The position numbers were made by a program, and so were the translations under genes. Shown here piece by piece: positions 1 to 7,199 of a stretch of DNA of 13,025 nt; the first letter of the stretch is position 1; every line of letters begins with the position of its first letter. Where the stretch lies: NCBI GenBank assembly GCA_016292335.1, contig JAECRX010000129.1:1-13025 (forward strand), read 5' to 3'. Source of the DNA: Candidatus Sifarchaeum subterraneum (GTDB taxonomy: Archaea > Asgardarchaeota > Sifarchaeia > Sifarchaeales > Sifarchaeaceae). The notes beneath the pieces are model-generated. The model worked only from the letters and a program-made list of their open reading frames with translations, searched no databases and was not told the origin of the DNA.

Positions 1-110
1 CAGTACTTTTGGCGATAATTCTCATCGTGATTGGATTTATTGGTGGAACAATCGGTGGTATACTTGTGATTATCGGTGGTATTCTTCTTCTCCTTGCAGC
101 TGTGGTCTAA
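1..110 (+). CDS. C-terminal end of a small hydrophobic membrane protein (5' end outside window)
   Basis: The frame beginning at base 3 is open to a TAA at 108-110 and encodes 35 residues, almost all Ile, Leu, Val, Gly and Ala. The pattern is two glycine-rich hydrophobic stretches (IGGTIGGILVIIGG, then ILLLLAAVV) with no charged residue, so the protein ends inside or just past a membrane helix. Glycine-zipper tails of this kind close many small archaeal membrane proteins, some of which start with a zinc ribbon; that part would lie outside the window. A T6 run about 25 bases after the stop fits an archaeal terminator. No family can be named from this fragment. Confidence 0.6.
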   Translation, partial: VLLAIILIVIGFIGGTIGGILVIIGGILLLLAAVV

Positions 111-134
111 TTTAGCTGAAATATCCACCTCTCC

Positions 135-142
135 TTTATTTT
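135..142 (+). terminator. Oligo(T) terminator after the first gene
   Basis: A T6 run follows the stop codon at 110 by about 25 bases. Archaeal RNA polymerase commonly terminates at such T-tracts without a hairpin. The next gene is on the other strand and converges on this point. Confidence 0.35.
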
Positions 143-238
143 TTACATGTATGTCCGAATATTTCTCTTCCTTATATTTAAGATAAATAGGATAGGGATA
201 GCGTTCAGTTCACTAAAATATTTTTAGAATTTGAAAGG

Positions 239-1372
239 TTACTTAATGAACTCTAAAATGTTTCTTGCAGCTATTCTTGCACCATCTGCGTTTACTCTCT
301 TTTGGATATACTCATTTTTCGAGTCAAGCATATCTTCAACGAGATTTATCCATGCCCCTTTCAAAAATTGTTCAGCAGGGACATATTCTGAAACAATTAA
401 CTTATCAAGTTCTTTTAGAGTTAATTTGTCTTCAATGTAATTTTTTCTGATGGTGTAGATCATAGGAATATTATTTGCAACGCATTCACTGACGATACCA
501 TATCCGATCTTAGAGATCACAAGATCACAAGAAGCTATATAATCTTGAGATTCTGTATCAAATTCTGGTATGAACCTAATATAATTCTTCTTTGGTGAAA
601 TATAATTCTTGAGGATAGAGGAAACCAAAAACGTCGTTCCACGATTTTTAGATATCTCCTCAAGAGAGCGAAATACATTTCTGATTTCATTTTCTGGTAG
701 ATTGTGCCACCCAAGAGATACAAAAATCAACTCCTTCTCTTCGTCGATATTTAAAAATTTTCGAATATCTTCTCGCGTTCGAGTGGTTTTCCTAACTACT
801 AAGGGGATTTTTTCCTTTTGTTTAAACATTTTATTTTGTGTTGGAAATGGCATTTCCAAGAAAAGGGTTGCTTCACTATAGTCATTCCAAATGGTATTCA
901 AATCATTTTCTGTTAGAACATAATTTTGATCTTGGCGGAAAATATGCTTATAGATATCATACCAGTTAAAATTGCTTATTGCAAAAGTTGGTATTTCTGC
1001 CTTTTTACCAACTATGAACGGTAGAGAAGGTATATCCGAATTGATGATGTCGATTTTATGTTTCTTACAAAAATCCAATTCTTTTTTAATGTATGACTCT
1101 CTTTGATCAATCATTATTTCTTTGACCTGGTTGAAGGTTTTAGGAATATCAACCAGTAAATTAGAACCGTATATTACACCTGCATCATTCTCCGTGTGAA
1201 TAAATTCAACGTTGGATTCTTTGCTAAATGAGTTTAAAACAAGCCATGTGGGAATACTTGCTATGAAATAAATTTTATAATCATCTTGCTTTAAGAGTTC
1301 CCTAACCACCGCAATCATTCTTGTTGCGTGTCCGAAACCATGACCACTTGAGTAAAATAAAATCTTTCTCAC
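239..1372 (-). CDS. GT-B fold glycosyltransferase, MurG/UDP-glycosyltransferase-like
   Basis: This 377-residue soluble protein probably transfers a sugar from a nucleotide sugar. Residues 10-18 read GHGFGHATR, the glycine-rich N-terminal loop of MurG/UGT-type GT-B enzymes and of the GT-like N-terminal half of plant L-arabinokinases. The second Rossmann half holds VSLGWHNLP (218-226) and the donor-site-like segment SKIGYGIVSECVANNIPMI (287-305), placed where MurG-type enzymes bind the nucleotide sugar. There is no signal peptide or membrane helix. The start is GTG at 1372, with GGTGA about six bases upstream. It is the last gene of the probable leftward operon, 36 bases after npdG. Acceptor and donor are unknown. 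The family is fairly sure; the reaction is not. Confidence 0.8.
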   Translation of the reverse strand: MRKILFYSSGHGFGHATRMIAVVRELLKQDDYKIYFIASIPTWLVLNSFSKESNVEFIHTENDAGVIYGSNLLVDIPKTFNQVKEIMIDQRESYIKKELDFCKKHKIDIINSDIPSLPFIVGKKAEIPTFAISNFNWYDIYKHIFRQDQNYVLTENDLNTIWNDYSEATLFLEMPFPTQNKMFKQKEKIPLVVRKTTRTREDIRKFLNIDEEKELIFVSLGWHNLPENEIRNVFRSLEEISKNRGTTFLVSSILKNYISPKKNYIRFIPEFDTESQDYIASCDLVISKIGYGIVSECVANNIPMIYTIRKNYIEDKLTLKELDKLIVSEYVPAEQFLKGAWINLVEDMLDSKNEYIQKRVNADGARIAARNILEFIK

Positions 1373-1408
1373 AACAGTTCACCAAATAGAAAATTTTCAA
1401 AACTAAAC

Positions 1409-2146
1409 TTAAATTCCTACCACTTTGAAACATGCATCTGAGATTCCATATATCTTATTTATCGTAATCGCAAGAGCGGCCAATAATTCAAGATGCTCTG
1501 AATTCGAAAGGGGGCCTGCATCAAATATTCTACCGCCTTCTATCTTGGTTAATAATTTAGCTACTTCTTCTTTGGCTGTTTCATCGTCACCACAGATAAA
1601 TACATCGCAATCAAGTGGTTGTGTAATATCTGCCAGTTTTTTTGATCCTATTGTTTTTAATCCTGATACCACCTCTATTTCCGAACTAATTTCTGAAACT
1701 ATTTTTTTGATCTGTTCTCCGACGGATCTTTCTGCTTTATTGATAATCGGATGTCCTTTTTCAAAAGATAATGGGACAATCATGTCAACCAATATATCCC
1801 CGTCTTTCAATCCGGGGTTTATGCTTTGAAGTATATTTCCTAAAGCTTCATAGGGAACTGAGAGAAAAATGATGTTCGCGCGTTTAGCCGCAGTTAGATT
1901 ATCAGTTCCCTCGATCAATTCAGTTTGGATCTTATATCGCAAATCTGCTGCAATTCTCTTTCCTTTTTCAGCAGATCTTGATCCAATTATGACTTTTTTG
2001 TTACTTTTTGCTAAACGTAAAACCAAACCACTTCCATGGTGACCTGTCCCTCCAATTATGGCAATTTTTTTTTCAGCCAATTTCTTCCCACCAGATACCA
2101 TCAGAATAGTTTTTGAAATTAAGAATTTATTGGCAAAAAAAGACAT
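1409..2146 (-). CDS. npdG: NADPH-dependent F420 reductase (F420:NADP oxidoreductase)
   Basis: This enzyme moves hydride between reduced deazaflavin F420 and NADP+, linking F420 redox chemistry to biosynthetic NADPH. The sequence has the NADP Rossmann loop IIGGTGHHGSG, then IGSRSAEKG, whose Arg suits the NADP 2'-phosphate, and later VPYEAL, CGDDETAKEEV and a C-terminal DAGPLSNSEHLELLAALAITIN that matches the Fno/NpdG signature. The usual length is about 210-230 residues. The listed start gives 245, and the first 20 or so residues lie before the family's normal beginning. ATG at 2101 (residue 16) is an alternative start; neither has a clear Shine-Dalgarno. It sits 47 bases after the amidohydrolase and 36 before the glycosyltransferase. 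It is a strong marker for an F420-using archaeon or actinobacterium. Confidence 0.9.
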   Translation of the reverse strand: MSFFANKFLISKTILMVSGGKKLAEKKIAIIGGTGHHGSGLVLRLAKSNKKVIIGSRSAEKGKRIAADLRYKIQTELIEGTDNLTAAKRANIIFLSVPYEALGNILQSINPGLKDGDILVDMIVPLSFEKGHPIINKAERSVGEQIKKIVSEISSEIEVVSGLKTIGSKKLADITQPLDCDVFICGDDETAKEEVAKLLTKIEGGRIFDAGPLSNSEHLELLAALAITINKIYGISDACFKVVGI

Positions 2147-2193
2147 TAAGAAGTTATTCTTCTCTCAAAATACTTTGATGTTCCACACTTTTT

Positions 2194-3036
2194 TCATTCC
2201 AAAAGCATACTATCTAACTTCAGAATCTTTTTTGCGTTAATACCCAGAATCTTCCTTTTTTCTTCCTTGCTAAAAGACATTTGGTTGACTTTTTCTAATT
2301 CTTCTGAATGATTTCTCCATGGAAAATCAGTTCCAAAAATAATGTGATCAACACCAAGTTTTTTTATCAATTCAATGGTCTTCTCTTCCTCAAGAAATCC
2401 AAATACATATGATGTATCAAAGTAAACGTTTTTGAAGCCTGACAAATTCATTTCTACTTCTGCCCACATTTTATAGCCTCCTAGGTGGGGTAAGACAATC
2501 AATAATTCTGGAAATGTTTCAATAACCTCTCTTAATCGAGTAGGCGTAGAAAAAACTGGTGTACGGGGAGTCATTTGGTGGCCAGCATGAATAAGAACCA
2601 TAAGTTCGAAATCTAAACAATATTCATAGAATTTCAAGAATTTTTCATCATTTGGATAAAAGTTTTGTTCGTTTGGCTGGAGTTTGATGCCGTATAGGCC
2701 CAAATCATGACTTATCCTTCGAATTTCTTCATCGAAATTTTTCATCTTTGGGTGAACTGTTCCAAATCCAATAAATTCATTATGTTCTTGAGATACCTTG
2801 GAAATCCAATTGTTAATTGATTTGACCTGGTTTGGATGAAGTGCAACGGGTAAAATAACGGAAAAGTTAATAAGGGCCTCCATTGACTTTAGAAGTCCAT
2901 TTGCTGTCCCCATTGCTCTTGCTTTAAACCCATATTCTTTTTCAAGGGAAGTTATTACCTTTTCAGCAATTTTATCGGGGTAAATATGTGCATGGAAGTC
3001 AATTATTAGATTTTCTTCATTTTCTTCATTTCTCAT
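2194..3036 (-). CDS. Metal-dependent amidohydrolase (Amidohydro_2, TIM-barrel)
   Basis: This protein of about 280 residues belongs to the amidohydrolase_2 branch, which includes ACMSD/gamma-resorcylate decarboxylase-type enzymes and uncharacterised hydrolases. Counting from ATG at 3036, the metal ligands are visible: HxH in DFHAH (H15, H17), H150 in LIHAGH, H184 in LPHLGG and the catalytic Asp D237 in FGTDFPW. GIKLQP with K118 is on the typical barrel strand. I prefer ATG at 3036; an upstream in-frame TTG at 3051 adds five residues and has no better ribosome site. The spacer to the rhodanese is about 90 bases and may hold its own weak promoter. The substrate cannot be read from the sequence. 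It could be a hydrolase or a non-oxidative decarboxylase. Confidence 0.85.
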   Translation of the reverse strand: MRNEENEENLIIDFHAHIYPDKIAEKVITSLEKEYGFKARAMGTANGLLKSMEALINFSVILPVALHPNQVKSINNWISKVSQEHNEFIGFGTVHPKMKNFDEEIRRISHDLGLYGIKLQPNEQNFYPNDEKFLKFYEYCLDFELMVLIHAGHQMTPRTPVFSTPTRLREVIETFPELLIVLPHLGGYKMWAEVEMNLSGFKNVYFDTSYVFGFLEEEKTIELIKKLGVDHIIFGTDFPWRNHSEELEKVNQMSFSKEEKRKILGINAKKILKLDSMLLE

Positions 3037-3127
3037 CTCTGAACATCTCAAATTTGCTTAATCCTTTCCAGAGGGATAGATTTTGCAAAGGGTTGAATCT
3101 TTCTAAAAAATAAAATTTCTTTTTTAA

Positions 3128-3520
3128 TTACTTTTCACCTTTTACGATTGGATACCCCGCATTTATCCAGGCCTCAATCCCACCTACCATGTTGTATACT
3201 TTTTTAAGTCCGTTATCTACGAGAATTTGACTTGCTCTACTACTTCTGCTGCCTGTTCTACAATATACCAATATCTCTTTTTCTTTATCTAGTTCTTTTA
3301 ACCTTTGTTGCAATTCAGACAGTGGAATTAAAGTAGCATTCTCAATGTATCCAGCGATATATTCATCATGAGTTCTAACATCAAGTATCACTAGATCTGG
3401 ATTGGATTCTATCTTTCTTTTTGCTTCATGGACGCTTATATTCGTGTAGGTTGTTTCTGTTTGTAGTAACTGAAGATAAACACCAACACAAACTATAACA
3501 AAGAAAATCAATATCGTCAA
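3128..3520 (-). CDS. Membrane-anchored single-domain rhodanese (sulfurtransferase)
   Basis: One N-terminal membrane helix is followed by a single rhodanese domain. The domain shows LVILDVRTHDEYIAGYI, the active-site loop CRTGSR with catalytic Cys87 (numbering from TTG), and the closing GGIEAWINAGYPIV. Such proteins carry persulfide sulfur or reduce it. No catalytic residue is missing. The first available canonical start is TTG at 3520, but it has no ribosome site and begins inside the hydrophobic helix. An excellent Shine-Dalgarno (3551-3562) lies upstream, and the open frame between them encodes xNKNIKLVVL, the missing positively charged start of a signal anchor, beginning with ATA at 3547-3545. 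I think the true N-terminus is there. This would be the first gene of the leftward operon. Confidence 0.85.
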   Translation of the reverse strand: MTILIFFVIVCVGVYLQLLQTETTYTNISVHEAKRKIESNPDLVILDVRTHDEYIAGYIENATLIPLSELQQRLKELDKEKEILVYCRTGSRSSRASQILVDNGLKKVYNMVGGIEAWINAGYPIVKGEK

Positions 3521-3550
3521 AACAACTAATTTTATGTTTTTGTTTATTTG

Positions 3551-3562
3551 ACCCCTCCTCCT
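3551..3562 (-). promoter_or_regulatory. Strong Shine-Dalgarno ahead of the rhodanese, pointing at an ATA start
   Basis: On the minus strand this reads AGGAGGAGGGGT, with two overlapping GGAGG cores. The only codons at proper distance (6-9 bases) are ATA and its neighbours, and the frame stays open into the rhodanese. No ATG, GTG or TTG lies in that frame before 3520. Confidence 0.6.
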
Positions 3563-3612
3563 ATAGTCAACTTTATTCCTAATTTGTTTTTTTTATGGGG
3601 AGAAAAATCGAA

Positions 3613-3628
3613 TTAATTTATAAAAATA
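3613..3628 (-). promoter_or_regulatory. Probable TATA/BRE promoter of the leftward operon
   Basis: The minus strand reads GGTATTTTTATAAATT. A TATA box here predicts a start near 3592-3597 and a leader of about 45-50 bases containing the strong Shine-Dalgarno of the rhodanese. It is placed on sequence resemblance only. Confidence 0.45.
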
Positions 3629-3757
3629 CCGTGAATTCATCCATCCTGCTCAACATAACGTTTTCTATTAGTACATTTAAGTGATAAGATCTGGAATCCT
3701 TTGAAGGTAACTTAAGTTTCTTGTAGGTTTTTGGATTTGAAAGCAGAGTGTTCTATG

Positions 3758-3768
3758 GTTTATTAATA
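3758..3768 (+). promoter_or_regulatory. Possible TATA box for the small membrane protein at 3820
   Basis: TTTATTAATA lies about 60 bases before ATG 3820, so transcription could begin near 3790 and include the AGGTGG ribosome site at 3809-3814. The motif is common in AT-rich DNA, so this is weak on its own. Confidence 0.3.
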
Positions 3769-3819
3769 CACATAAGAAGTGGAAGAACGGAACTCGAATT
3801 ACCACAGTAGGTGGGTTGC

Positions 3820-4128
3820 ATGGTAAAACGTTCTGTTACACTCTTCGTGGTGTTCCTGCTTCTGCCCCTCTTATATACTTTTCTACTCTTCGTATATGTA
3901 TATCCTCAAAGTACAAAGTATGTACTCACCCAAAACGTAGGGAATACAAATGGAAGAGGGTCAAAGAAGAAAAGGAAAAAAAAGCACGAAAAGGAGGAAA
4001 AAAAGGAGGCTGACCCGGACCAAGTCACCAGAGAAAAGGAAAATATCGGGGGGCTTCAGGACAGAAAAAGACTCACAAAACCATGGTATACTGCTCAGTA
4101 TTGTCCAAACTTGCAAATTAAGGAATGA
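3820..4128 (+). CDS. Hypothetical one-helix membrane protein with a highly charged tail
   Basis: I do not recognise this 102-residue protein. It begins MVKR, continues with a strongly hydrophobic helix (about residues 6-30, rich in Leu, Phe and Val), and then has a hydrophilic tail whose first half is a run of Lys and Glu (about 49-67). The layout is that of a signal anchor with a basic cytosolic start. AGGTGG (3809-3814) stands five bases before ATG 3820, a good archaeal ribosome site, and a TATA-like box lies upstream; an in-frame GTG at 3811 overlaps that ribosome site and is less likely. Against it, the charged tail lies on a purine-rich low-complexity tract that could give such residues by chance, and no conserved motif is visible. 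It is the only plausible gene in the 3548-4595 spacer. Confidence 0.4.
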   Translation: MVKRSVTLFVVFLLLPLLYTFLLFVYVYPQSTKYVLTQNVGNTNGRGSKKKRKKKHEKEEKKEADPDQVTREKENIGGLQDRKRLTKPWYTAQYCPNLQIKE

Positions 4129-4358
4129 AAACTTCATAGAAGTCCTAAACAATCTTGTTTTTTCATAAACCAGCATCAAACAACCAAAGAAATCGCAAAG
4201 GAAAAAAAAAGCAGCCATCTCCGCTTATGACCTGAAAAGCCAACCAAAAATCCGAGAATATCAACATGCATGGGAGAAGGGATCTTACACGGGAAAAACC
4301 CTGCCTTGGACCACAAAAAACTTAATGATTACTTACAGAAGTATGATTGATAATGATA
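4129..4358. other. Gene-free, A-rich spacer
   Basis: I see no convincing reading frame, hairpin or repeat here. The frame on the minus strand across 3961-4218 is a Phe/Leu-rich shadow of the purine-rich tract. The stretch simply precedes the operator-like boxes of the large membrane-protein gene. Confidence 0.4.
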
Positions 4359-4433
4359 ATCGCTGATTAGCGAAAAGTCATCTAAATATCGATGATCAGC
4401 GATATTACTTATCTATATAGTACCATCAGCGAA
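4359..4433. promoter_or_regulatory. Three ATCAGCGA boxes, two within palindromes: candidate regulator-binding cluster
   Basis: The 8-mer ATCAGCGA occurs as an inverted copy at 4360-4367 and as direct copies at 4395-4402 and 4425-4432. The first copy lies in TCGCT-GATT-AGCGA (4360-4373), a perfect 5-base inverted repeat. The second lies in a 20-base near-palindrome, ATATCGATGATCAGCGATAT (4386-4405), with a single mismatched pair. The two direct copies are exactly 30 bases apart, close to three helix turns, so a protein would see them on the same DNA face. The cluster lies 163-237 bases before the start at 4596, upstream of the likely TATA element, where an archaeal activator would bind. Function is inferred from symmetry and spacing only. 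Confidence 0.5.
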
Positions 4434-4506
4434 GAAATTTGCTTAATTGATAAAAATATAGATTAAATAATATTTCTCTCTCTAAATGTTTTTAAAGGGG
4501 AAGTAC

Positions 4507-4523
4507 ATTTACATATATCTATA
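4507..4523 (+). promoter_or_regulatory. Possible core promoter of the Trp-rich membrane-protein gene
   Basis: TTTACATATATCTATAT is a TATA-like stretch that would start a message near 4540 with an A/C-rich, unstructured leader of about 55 bases. An alternative TATA is TTTTTAAAG near 4489-4497. I cannot choose between them with confidence. Confidence 0.3.
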
Positions 4524-4583
4524 TGATTTTTTTTCTACCATAAAAAAAAACAAAATTAAATAAGAAAAACACACAACTCACTT

Positions 4584-4589
4584 GGAGAG
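4584..4589 (+). promoter_or_regulatory. Ribosome binding site GGAGAG
   Basis: GGAGAG ends six bases before ATG 4596 and fixes the start of the 493-residue membrane protein. The leader in front of it is almost free of G, which should leave the site accessible. Confidence 0.6.
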
Positions 4590-4595
4590 AGAAAA

Positions 4596-6077
4596 ATGGC
4601 AGTCGAATTAAAACCAAAATATGGCGTTTGGATTACAGGTGCAATCTGCTGGCTCTGGACCTTTATAATGGCTTGGATATGGTGGCCAATCTTCACTGGG
4701 GTACTGGGAGCTGTAATGCCCAATATGACATACAAATGGGCTCCTGGTGGTGGACCTGGTGCCTATGGACCTGCTGAAGCGATCTTTATCATGGCTATTA
4801 TGGCGTACCTATTTACTGATGTCAACTATGGACTCTGGGGAGCAACTCTTGGAGGAAGATTCACTACACAGCCCATGAAAGGCCTCTATAGGACCGCCCT
4901 TGGACTTATAATAGGGGTTCTCAGCTGTATGATTCTATCAAACATTTTCGGCGTATCTTGGACAGCCTATGGCTGGGCTGAAATGTGGATTCCTGGTAAC
5001 GTATCCGGCACAGGATTAGGATTCATAGGATGGGGCGTTACGATCGGCTTCGTCTTGGCCGGATTCTTCGTTTACGGTTGCTATGGTGTATTCTTTGACA
5101 ATTGGCCGCTTACTTCTGATATTGAAGTACCACAACCAAACAAAGGCACCGTTACATTCTTGATGCATGCTTGTATTACATACCTGTTAGTCACTGCCGT
5201 CCTATGGCCATATGCAGGCTTTGGCCCAGCTGGTGGCGCTGCCGGAACTGTGCAATGGGATCTGAATCCACCTGGGTTCCTTGGCCCAGTAGGATCATGG
5301 CCATCAAACGATAGTTATTTCCCCGCCCTCACATTCTTCGGCTGGTTCCAATGGGCTATCTGGTGGGAATTCATTGGGATGAACTGCTTTGAATCGGAAC
5401 CAGGAGCATCACTTGGAAAAGGAAAGCAACCTCTCACAGGGGCGATCAATACACTCTGGTGTATGATAGCGGGCTACGTCACGTATATAATAGGTTATTA
5501 CTACGCTGACTGGGTAATGTCTGGATTAATGGGCGCTTGGGTAATCGCTCCAGGAGTCACAATGGCGGGCTTAAAGGCATCCAATTATTCGCTATACTGT
5601 CTTTACCTAGGAAAGGGCGCACATATGATGGCTATTGGAGGCCTCTTAACTGGTCTACCTGCTGCTTGGTACTTCGGTAATTGGCCTGCTCCAGGATTAG
5701 AACCAATGGCAAGCATAGGTGAATCTAAGGCAATGAGACTTATTATCAGATACGCCCTACATCTAGGATTCGGCGCTTTCGTCATGACCTGGATCTTTTA
5801 TGCTGGTATCTGGCCAATATGCTCTTATGGTAACTTAGGGGGCGATTACTGGTGGCATCCGCTTATAGGACCTGCTACTCAAACGGGTTACAGTATGACT
5901 CCGTATGGTGCAGGATTTGGTGAATACGCTTATAGTGGCAAATTCGCAGCTGGAATGCCATTCGGTATGGAGCCTGCTGCTGCCGCGTTCTGGTGGATTT
6001 GGTTCATGCTATACTTCAACGCCTATTGGGACAAATGGCCATTCAACGCCGCTGAAGGCGGTGGAGCCGCAGAGTAG
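4596..6077 (+). CDS. Trp-rich polytopic membrane protein with internal repeats, unknown function
   Basis: I do not recognise this 493-residue protein. It has about ten hydrophobic helices (roughly 10-30, 60-80, 98-120, 141-168, 186-204, 243-263, 284-303, 340-360, 382-402, 460-478) and 34 tryptophans, about 7%, where about 1% is usual. Helix pairs enclose Gly/Pro/Trp-rich loops. A cytosolic-type loop recurs before a new helix pair: QPMKG (92-96), QPNKG (180-184), QPLTG (278-282) and a divergent ESKAM (376-380), spaced 88, 98 and 98 residues. This implies five hairpin units made by duplication. Eight scattered Cys form no CxxC. There is no signal peptide. Base composition is clearly GC-richer than the neighbours, which fits high expression or a separate origin. 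It stands alone, with a good ribosome site, tandem stops (TAG TGA) and a T9 terminator. It may be a transporter or channel, but nothing visible settles that. Confidence 0.9.
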   Translation: MAVELKPKYGVWITGAICWLWTFIMAWIWWPIFTGVLGAVMPNMTYKWAPGGGPGAYGPAEAIFIMAIMAYLFTDVNYGLWGATLGGRFTTQPMKGLYRTALGLIIGVLSCMILSNIFGVSWTAYGWAEMWIPGNVSGTGLGFIGWGVTIGFVLAGFFVYGCYGVFFDNWPLTSDIEVPQPNKGTVTFLMHACITYLLVTAVLWPYAGFGPAGGAAGTVQWDLNPPGFLGPVGSWPSNDSYFPALTFFGWFQWAIWWEFIGMNCFESEPGASLGKGKQPLTGAINTLWCMIAGYVTYIIGYYYADWVMSGLMGAWVIAPGVTMAGLKASNYSLYCLYLGKGAHMMAIGGLLTGLPAAWYFGNWPAPGLEPMASIGESKAMRLIIRYALHLGFGAFVMTWIFYAGIWPICSYGNLGGDYWWHPLIGPATQTGYSMTPYGAGFGEYAYSGKFAAGMPFGMEPAAAAFWWIWFMLYFNAYWDKWPFNAAEGGGAAE

Positions 6078-6117
6078 TGAAAAACTAACCCTACTGAAAA
6101 TAAACTCCTTCAACTCC

Positions 6118-6126
6118 TTTTTTTTT
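6118..6126 (+). terminator. T9 terminator of the Trp-rich membrane-protein gene
   Basis: A run of nine T follows the stop codon by about 40 bases, with no clear hairpin. This is the standard archaeal oligo(T) signal and closes a single-gene transcript. Confidence 0.6.
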
Positions 6127-6650
6127 CTTATCAACCTGATCTAACCATGTTTAAACGCTCTCCTTTCCGTGTCTCAACGTAGAAAACAACAACCCCTCCC
6201 ATTTACTTTTCTCACCTATCAAATTACGAAACCAGCGTATATCAACCACCAAGAAAATGTAGTGAACGACAAATCACATGTATCAATCAATACTACTAGA
6301 ACATAATAACAAGACGCTCAAAAGTTTCAAATGACTAAAAAGCAGCGACCATGAACATAACTTACAAAAATCTACTTTTCTCCCTGGAATATCCGCAGTA
6401 GTCCACTCCCACTTATTGGTGACAAATAACAACAACCCGAATGCGTGTTATTCACAGTATATATGTCCTCCTACTTTCTTTCTGAACCGAAGTACAAGCA
6501 GTAAACTTCACCCTTGACTTCATCTTTCCCAAATCATCTGAACAATCTAACTACTTCACAGTCCACCGCTCACCTAAAGAAGACATATAGAAAAACAACA
6601 ACCAAAATAAAAAAACCAAAACCTGACAAAAATATCCATTAAAAAGAACG
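6127..6650. other. Gene-free spacer with extreme shortage of G on the plus strand
   Basis: About 520 bases hold no convincing frame on either strand. The plus strand is rich in A, C and T and nearly lacks G; for example 6181-6240 has 4 G against 19 C. No strong hairpin or tandem repeat is visible. The skew is unlike that of the coding regions around it. It could be a long untranslated RNA, the remains of a lost gene, or a mutational effect of strong transcription. Confidence 0.4.
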
Positions 6651-6651
6651 A

Positions 6652-6664
6652 AAATATTTATATA
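6652..6664 (+). promoter_or_regulatory. TATA box of the 6689 gene, suggesting a leaderless message
   Basis: AATATTTATATAT lies about 25-30 bases before the cluster of ATG codons at 6677-6694. Transcription would begin at or next to the start codon, as in many archaeal leaderless messages. No Shine-Dalgarno is present. Confidence 0.5.
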
Positions 6665-6688
6665 TTGTCCAATATAATGAGATTAATG

Positions 6689-7186
6689 ATGATGAAACAC
6701 AAGGAAATCTGGGGTCTTCCCTTGGACAAATCAACCTTTTGGTATTTTGAAAAGCATTTTGAAGTCAACCTTCCCCCGAAAGAGTCCTATAAAGAAATCA
6801 AAAAAATACTGGAAAATCATGCTTGCAAAATAAAGGACGAGCATCATTATAAAGGATTCAACCTTGAACATGGCCCCCGTACTTTCAAAAGGGTTGGACA
6901 AACAAAAATAGATCCAGGTAAGGAAAATTCATCAAATGTAATCTTAATTACAAAGACGATGCCCATTGGACTTATCCCCCTGGGTGCAGCGATGACGTTA
7001 ACCCTCGTTTTCTGGCCCTCTATTTATTTTTATATACTTTTAGGGGCACTAATAGTTTTTTCGTTTCTTCACCTTTGGATGGTTAGAAATTCGTTAAAAT
7101 CTTGGAATTCCAATGTAGATTTGAAAATTAATAACCTTATATCATCTCATAACGTAAAAAGAATGAAACGCTCACGTAAAAAATAA
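6689..7186 (+). CDS. Hypothetical membrane protein with a C-terminal two-helix hairpin
   Basis: This protein of about 165 residues is not recognised. A soluble N-terminal region of about 90 residues, rich in His, Lys and Phe, is followed by two adjacent hydrophobic helices (about residues 93-109 and 113-133 from ATG 6689, starting IGLIPLGAAM and IYFYILLGAL). A short basic tail ends KRMKRSRKK, a positive-inside signal that places both ends in the cytosol. No enzymatic motif is visible. Several starts are possible: TTG 6665, and ATG at 6677, 6686, 6689 and 6692. The TATA box at 6652-6664 would start RNA at about 6686-6690, so I favour one of the three consecutive ATGs. It stands alone between long spacers and is followed by a hairpin. 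Confidence 0.7.
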   Translation: MMKHKEIWGLPLDKSTFWYFEKHFEVNLPPKESYKEIKKILENHACKIKDEHHYKGFNLEHGPRTFKRVGQTKIDPGKENSSNVILITKTMPIGLIPLGAAMTLTLVFWPSIYFYILLGALIVFSFLHLWMVRNSLKSWNSNVDLKINNLISSHNVKRMKRSRKK

Positions 7187-7199
7187 TGACGAATGTAAA

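Noticed and set aside
1425..1829. 134-codon plus-strand frame inside the F420:NADP reductase gene
   Set aside because: Shadow of a gene with clear family motifs on the other strand.
3961..4218. 85-codon minus-strand frame with apparent membrane helices
   Set aside because: The Phe/Leu runs are the complement of a purine-rich low-complexity tract; no start signal.
4341..4440. CRISPR-like array suggested by repeated ATCAGCGA boxes
   Set aside because: Repeats are only 8 bases, one is inverted, and there are no uniform spacers; an operator cluster explains them better.
6118..6664. Search for tRNA or known small RNA in the G-poor spacer
   Set aside because: No T-loop consensus, no cloverleaf arms and almost no G for pairing.
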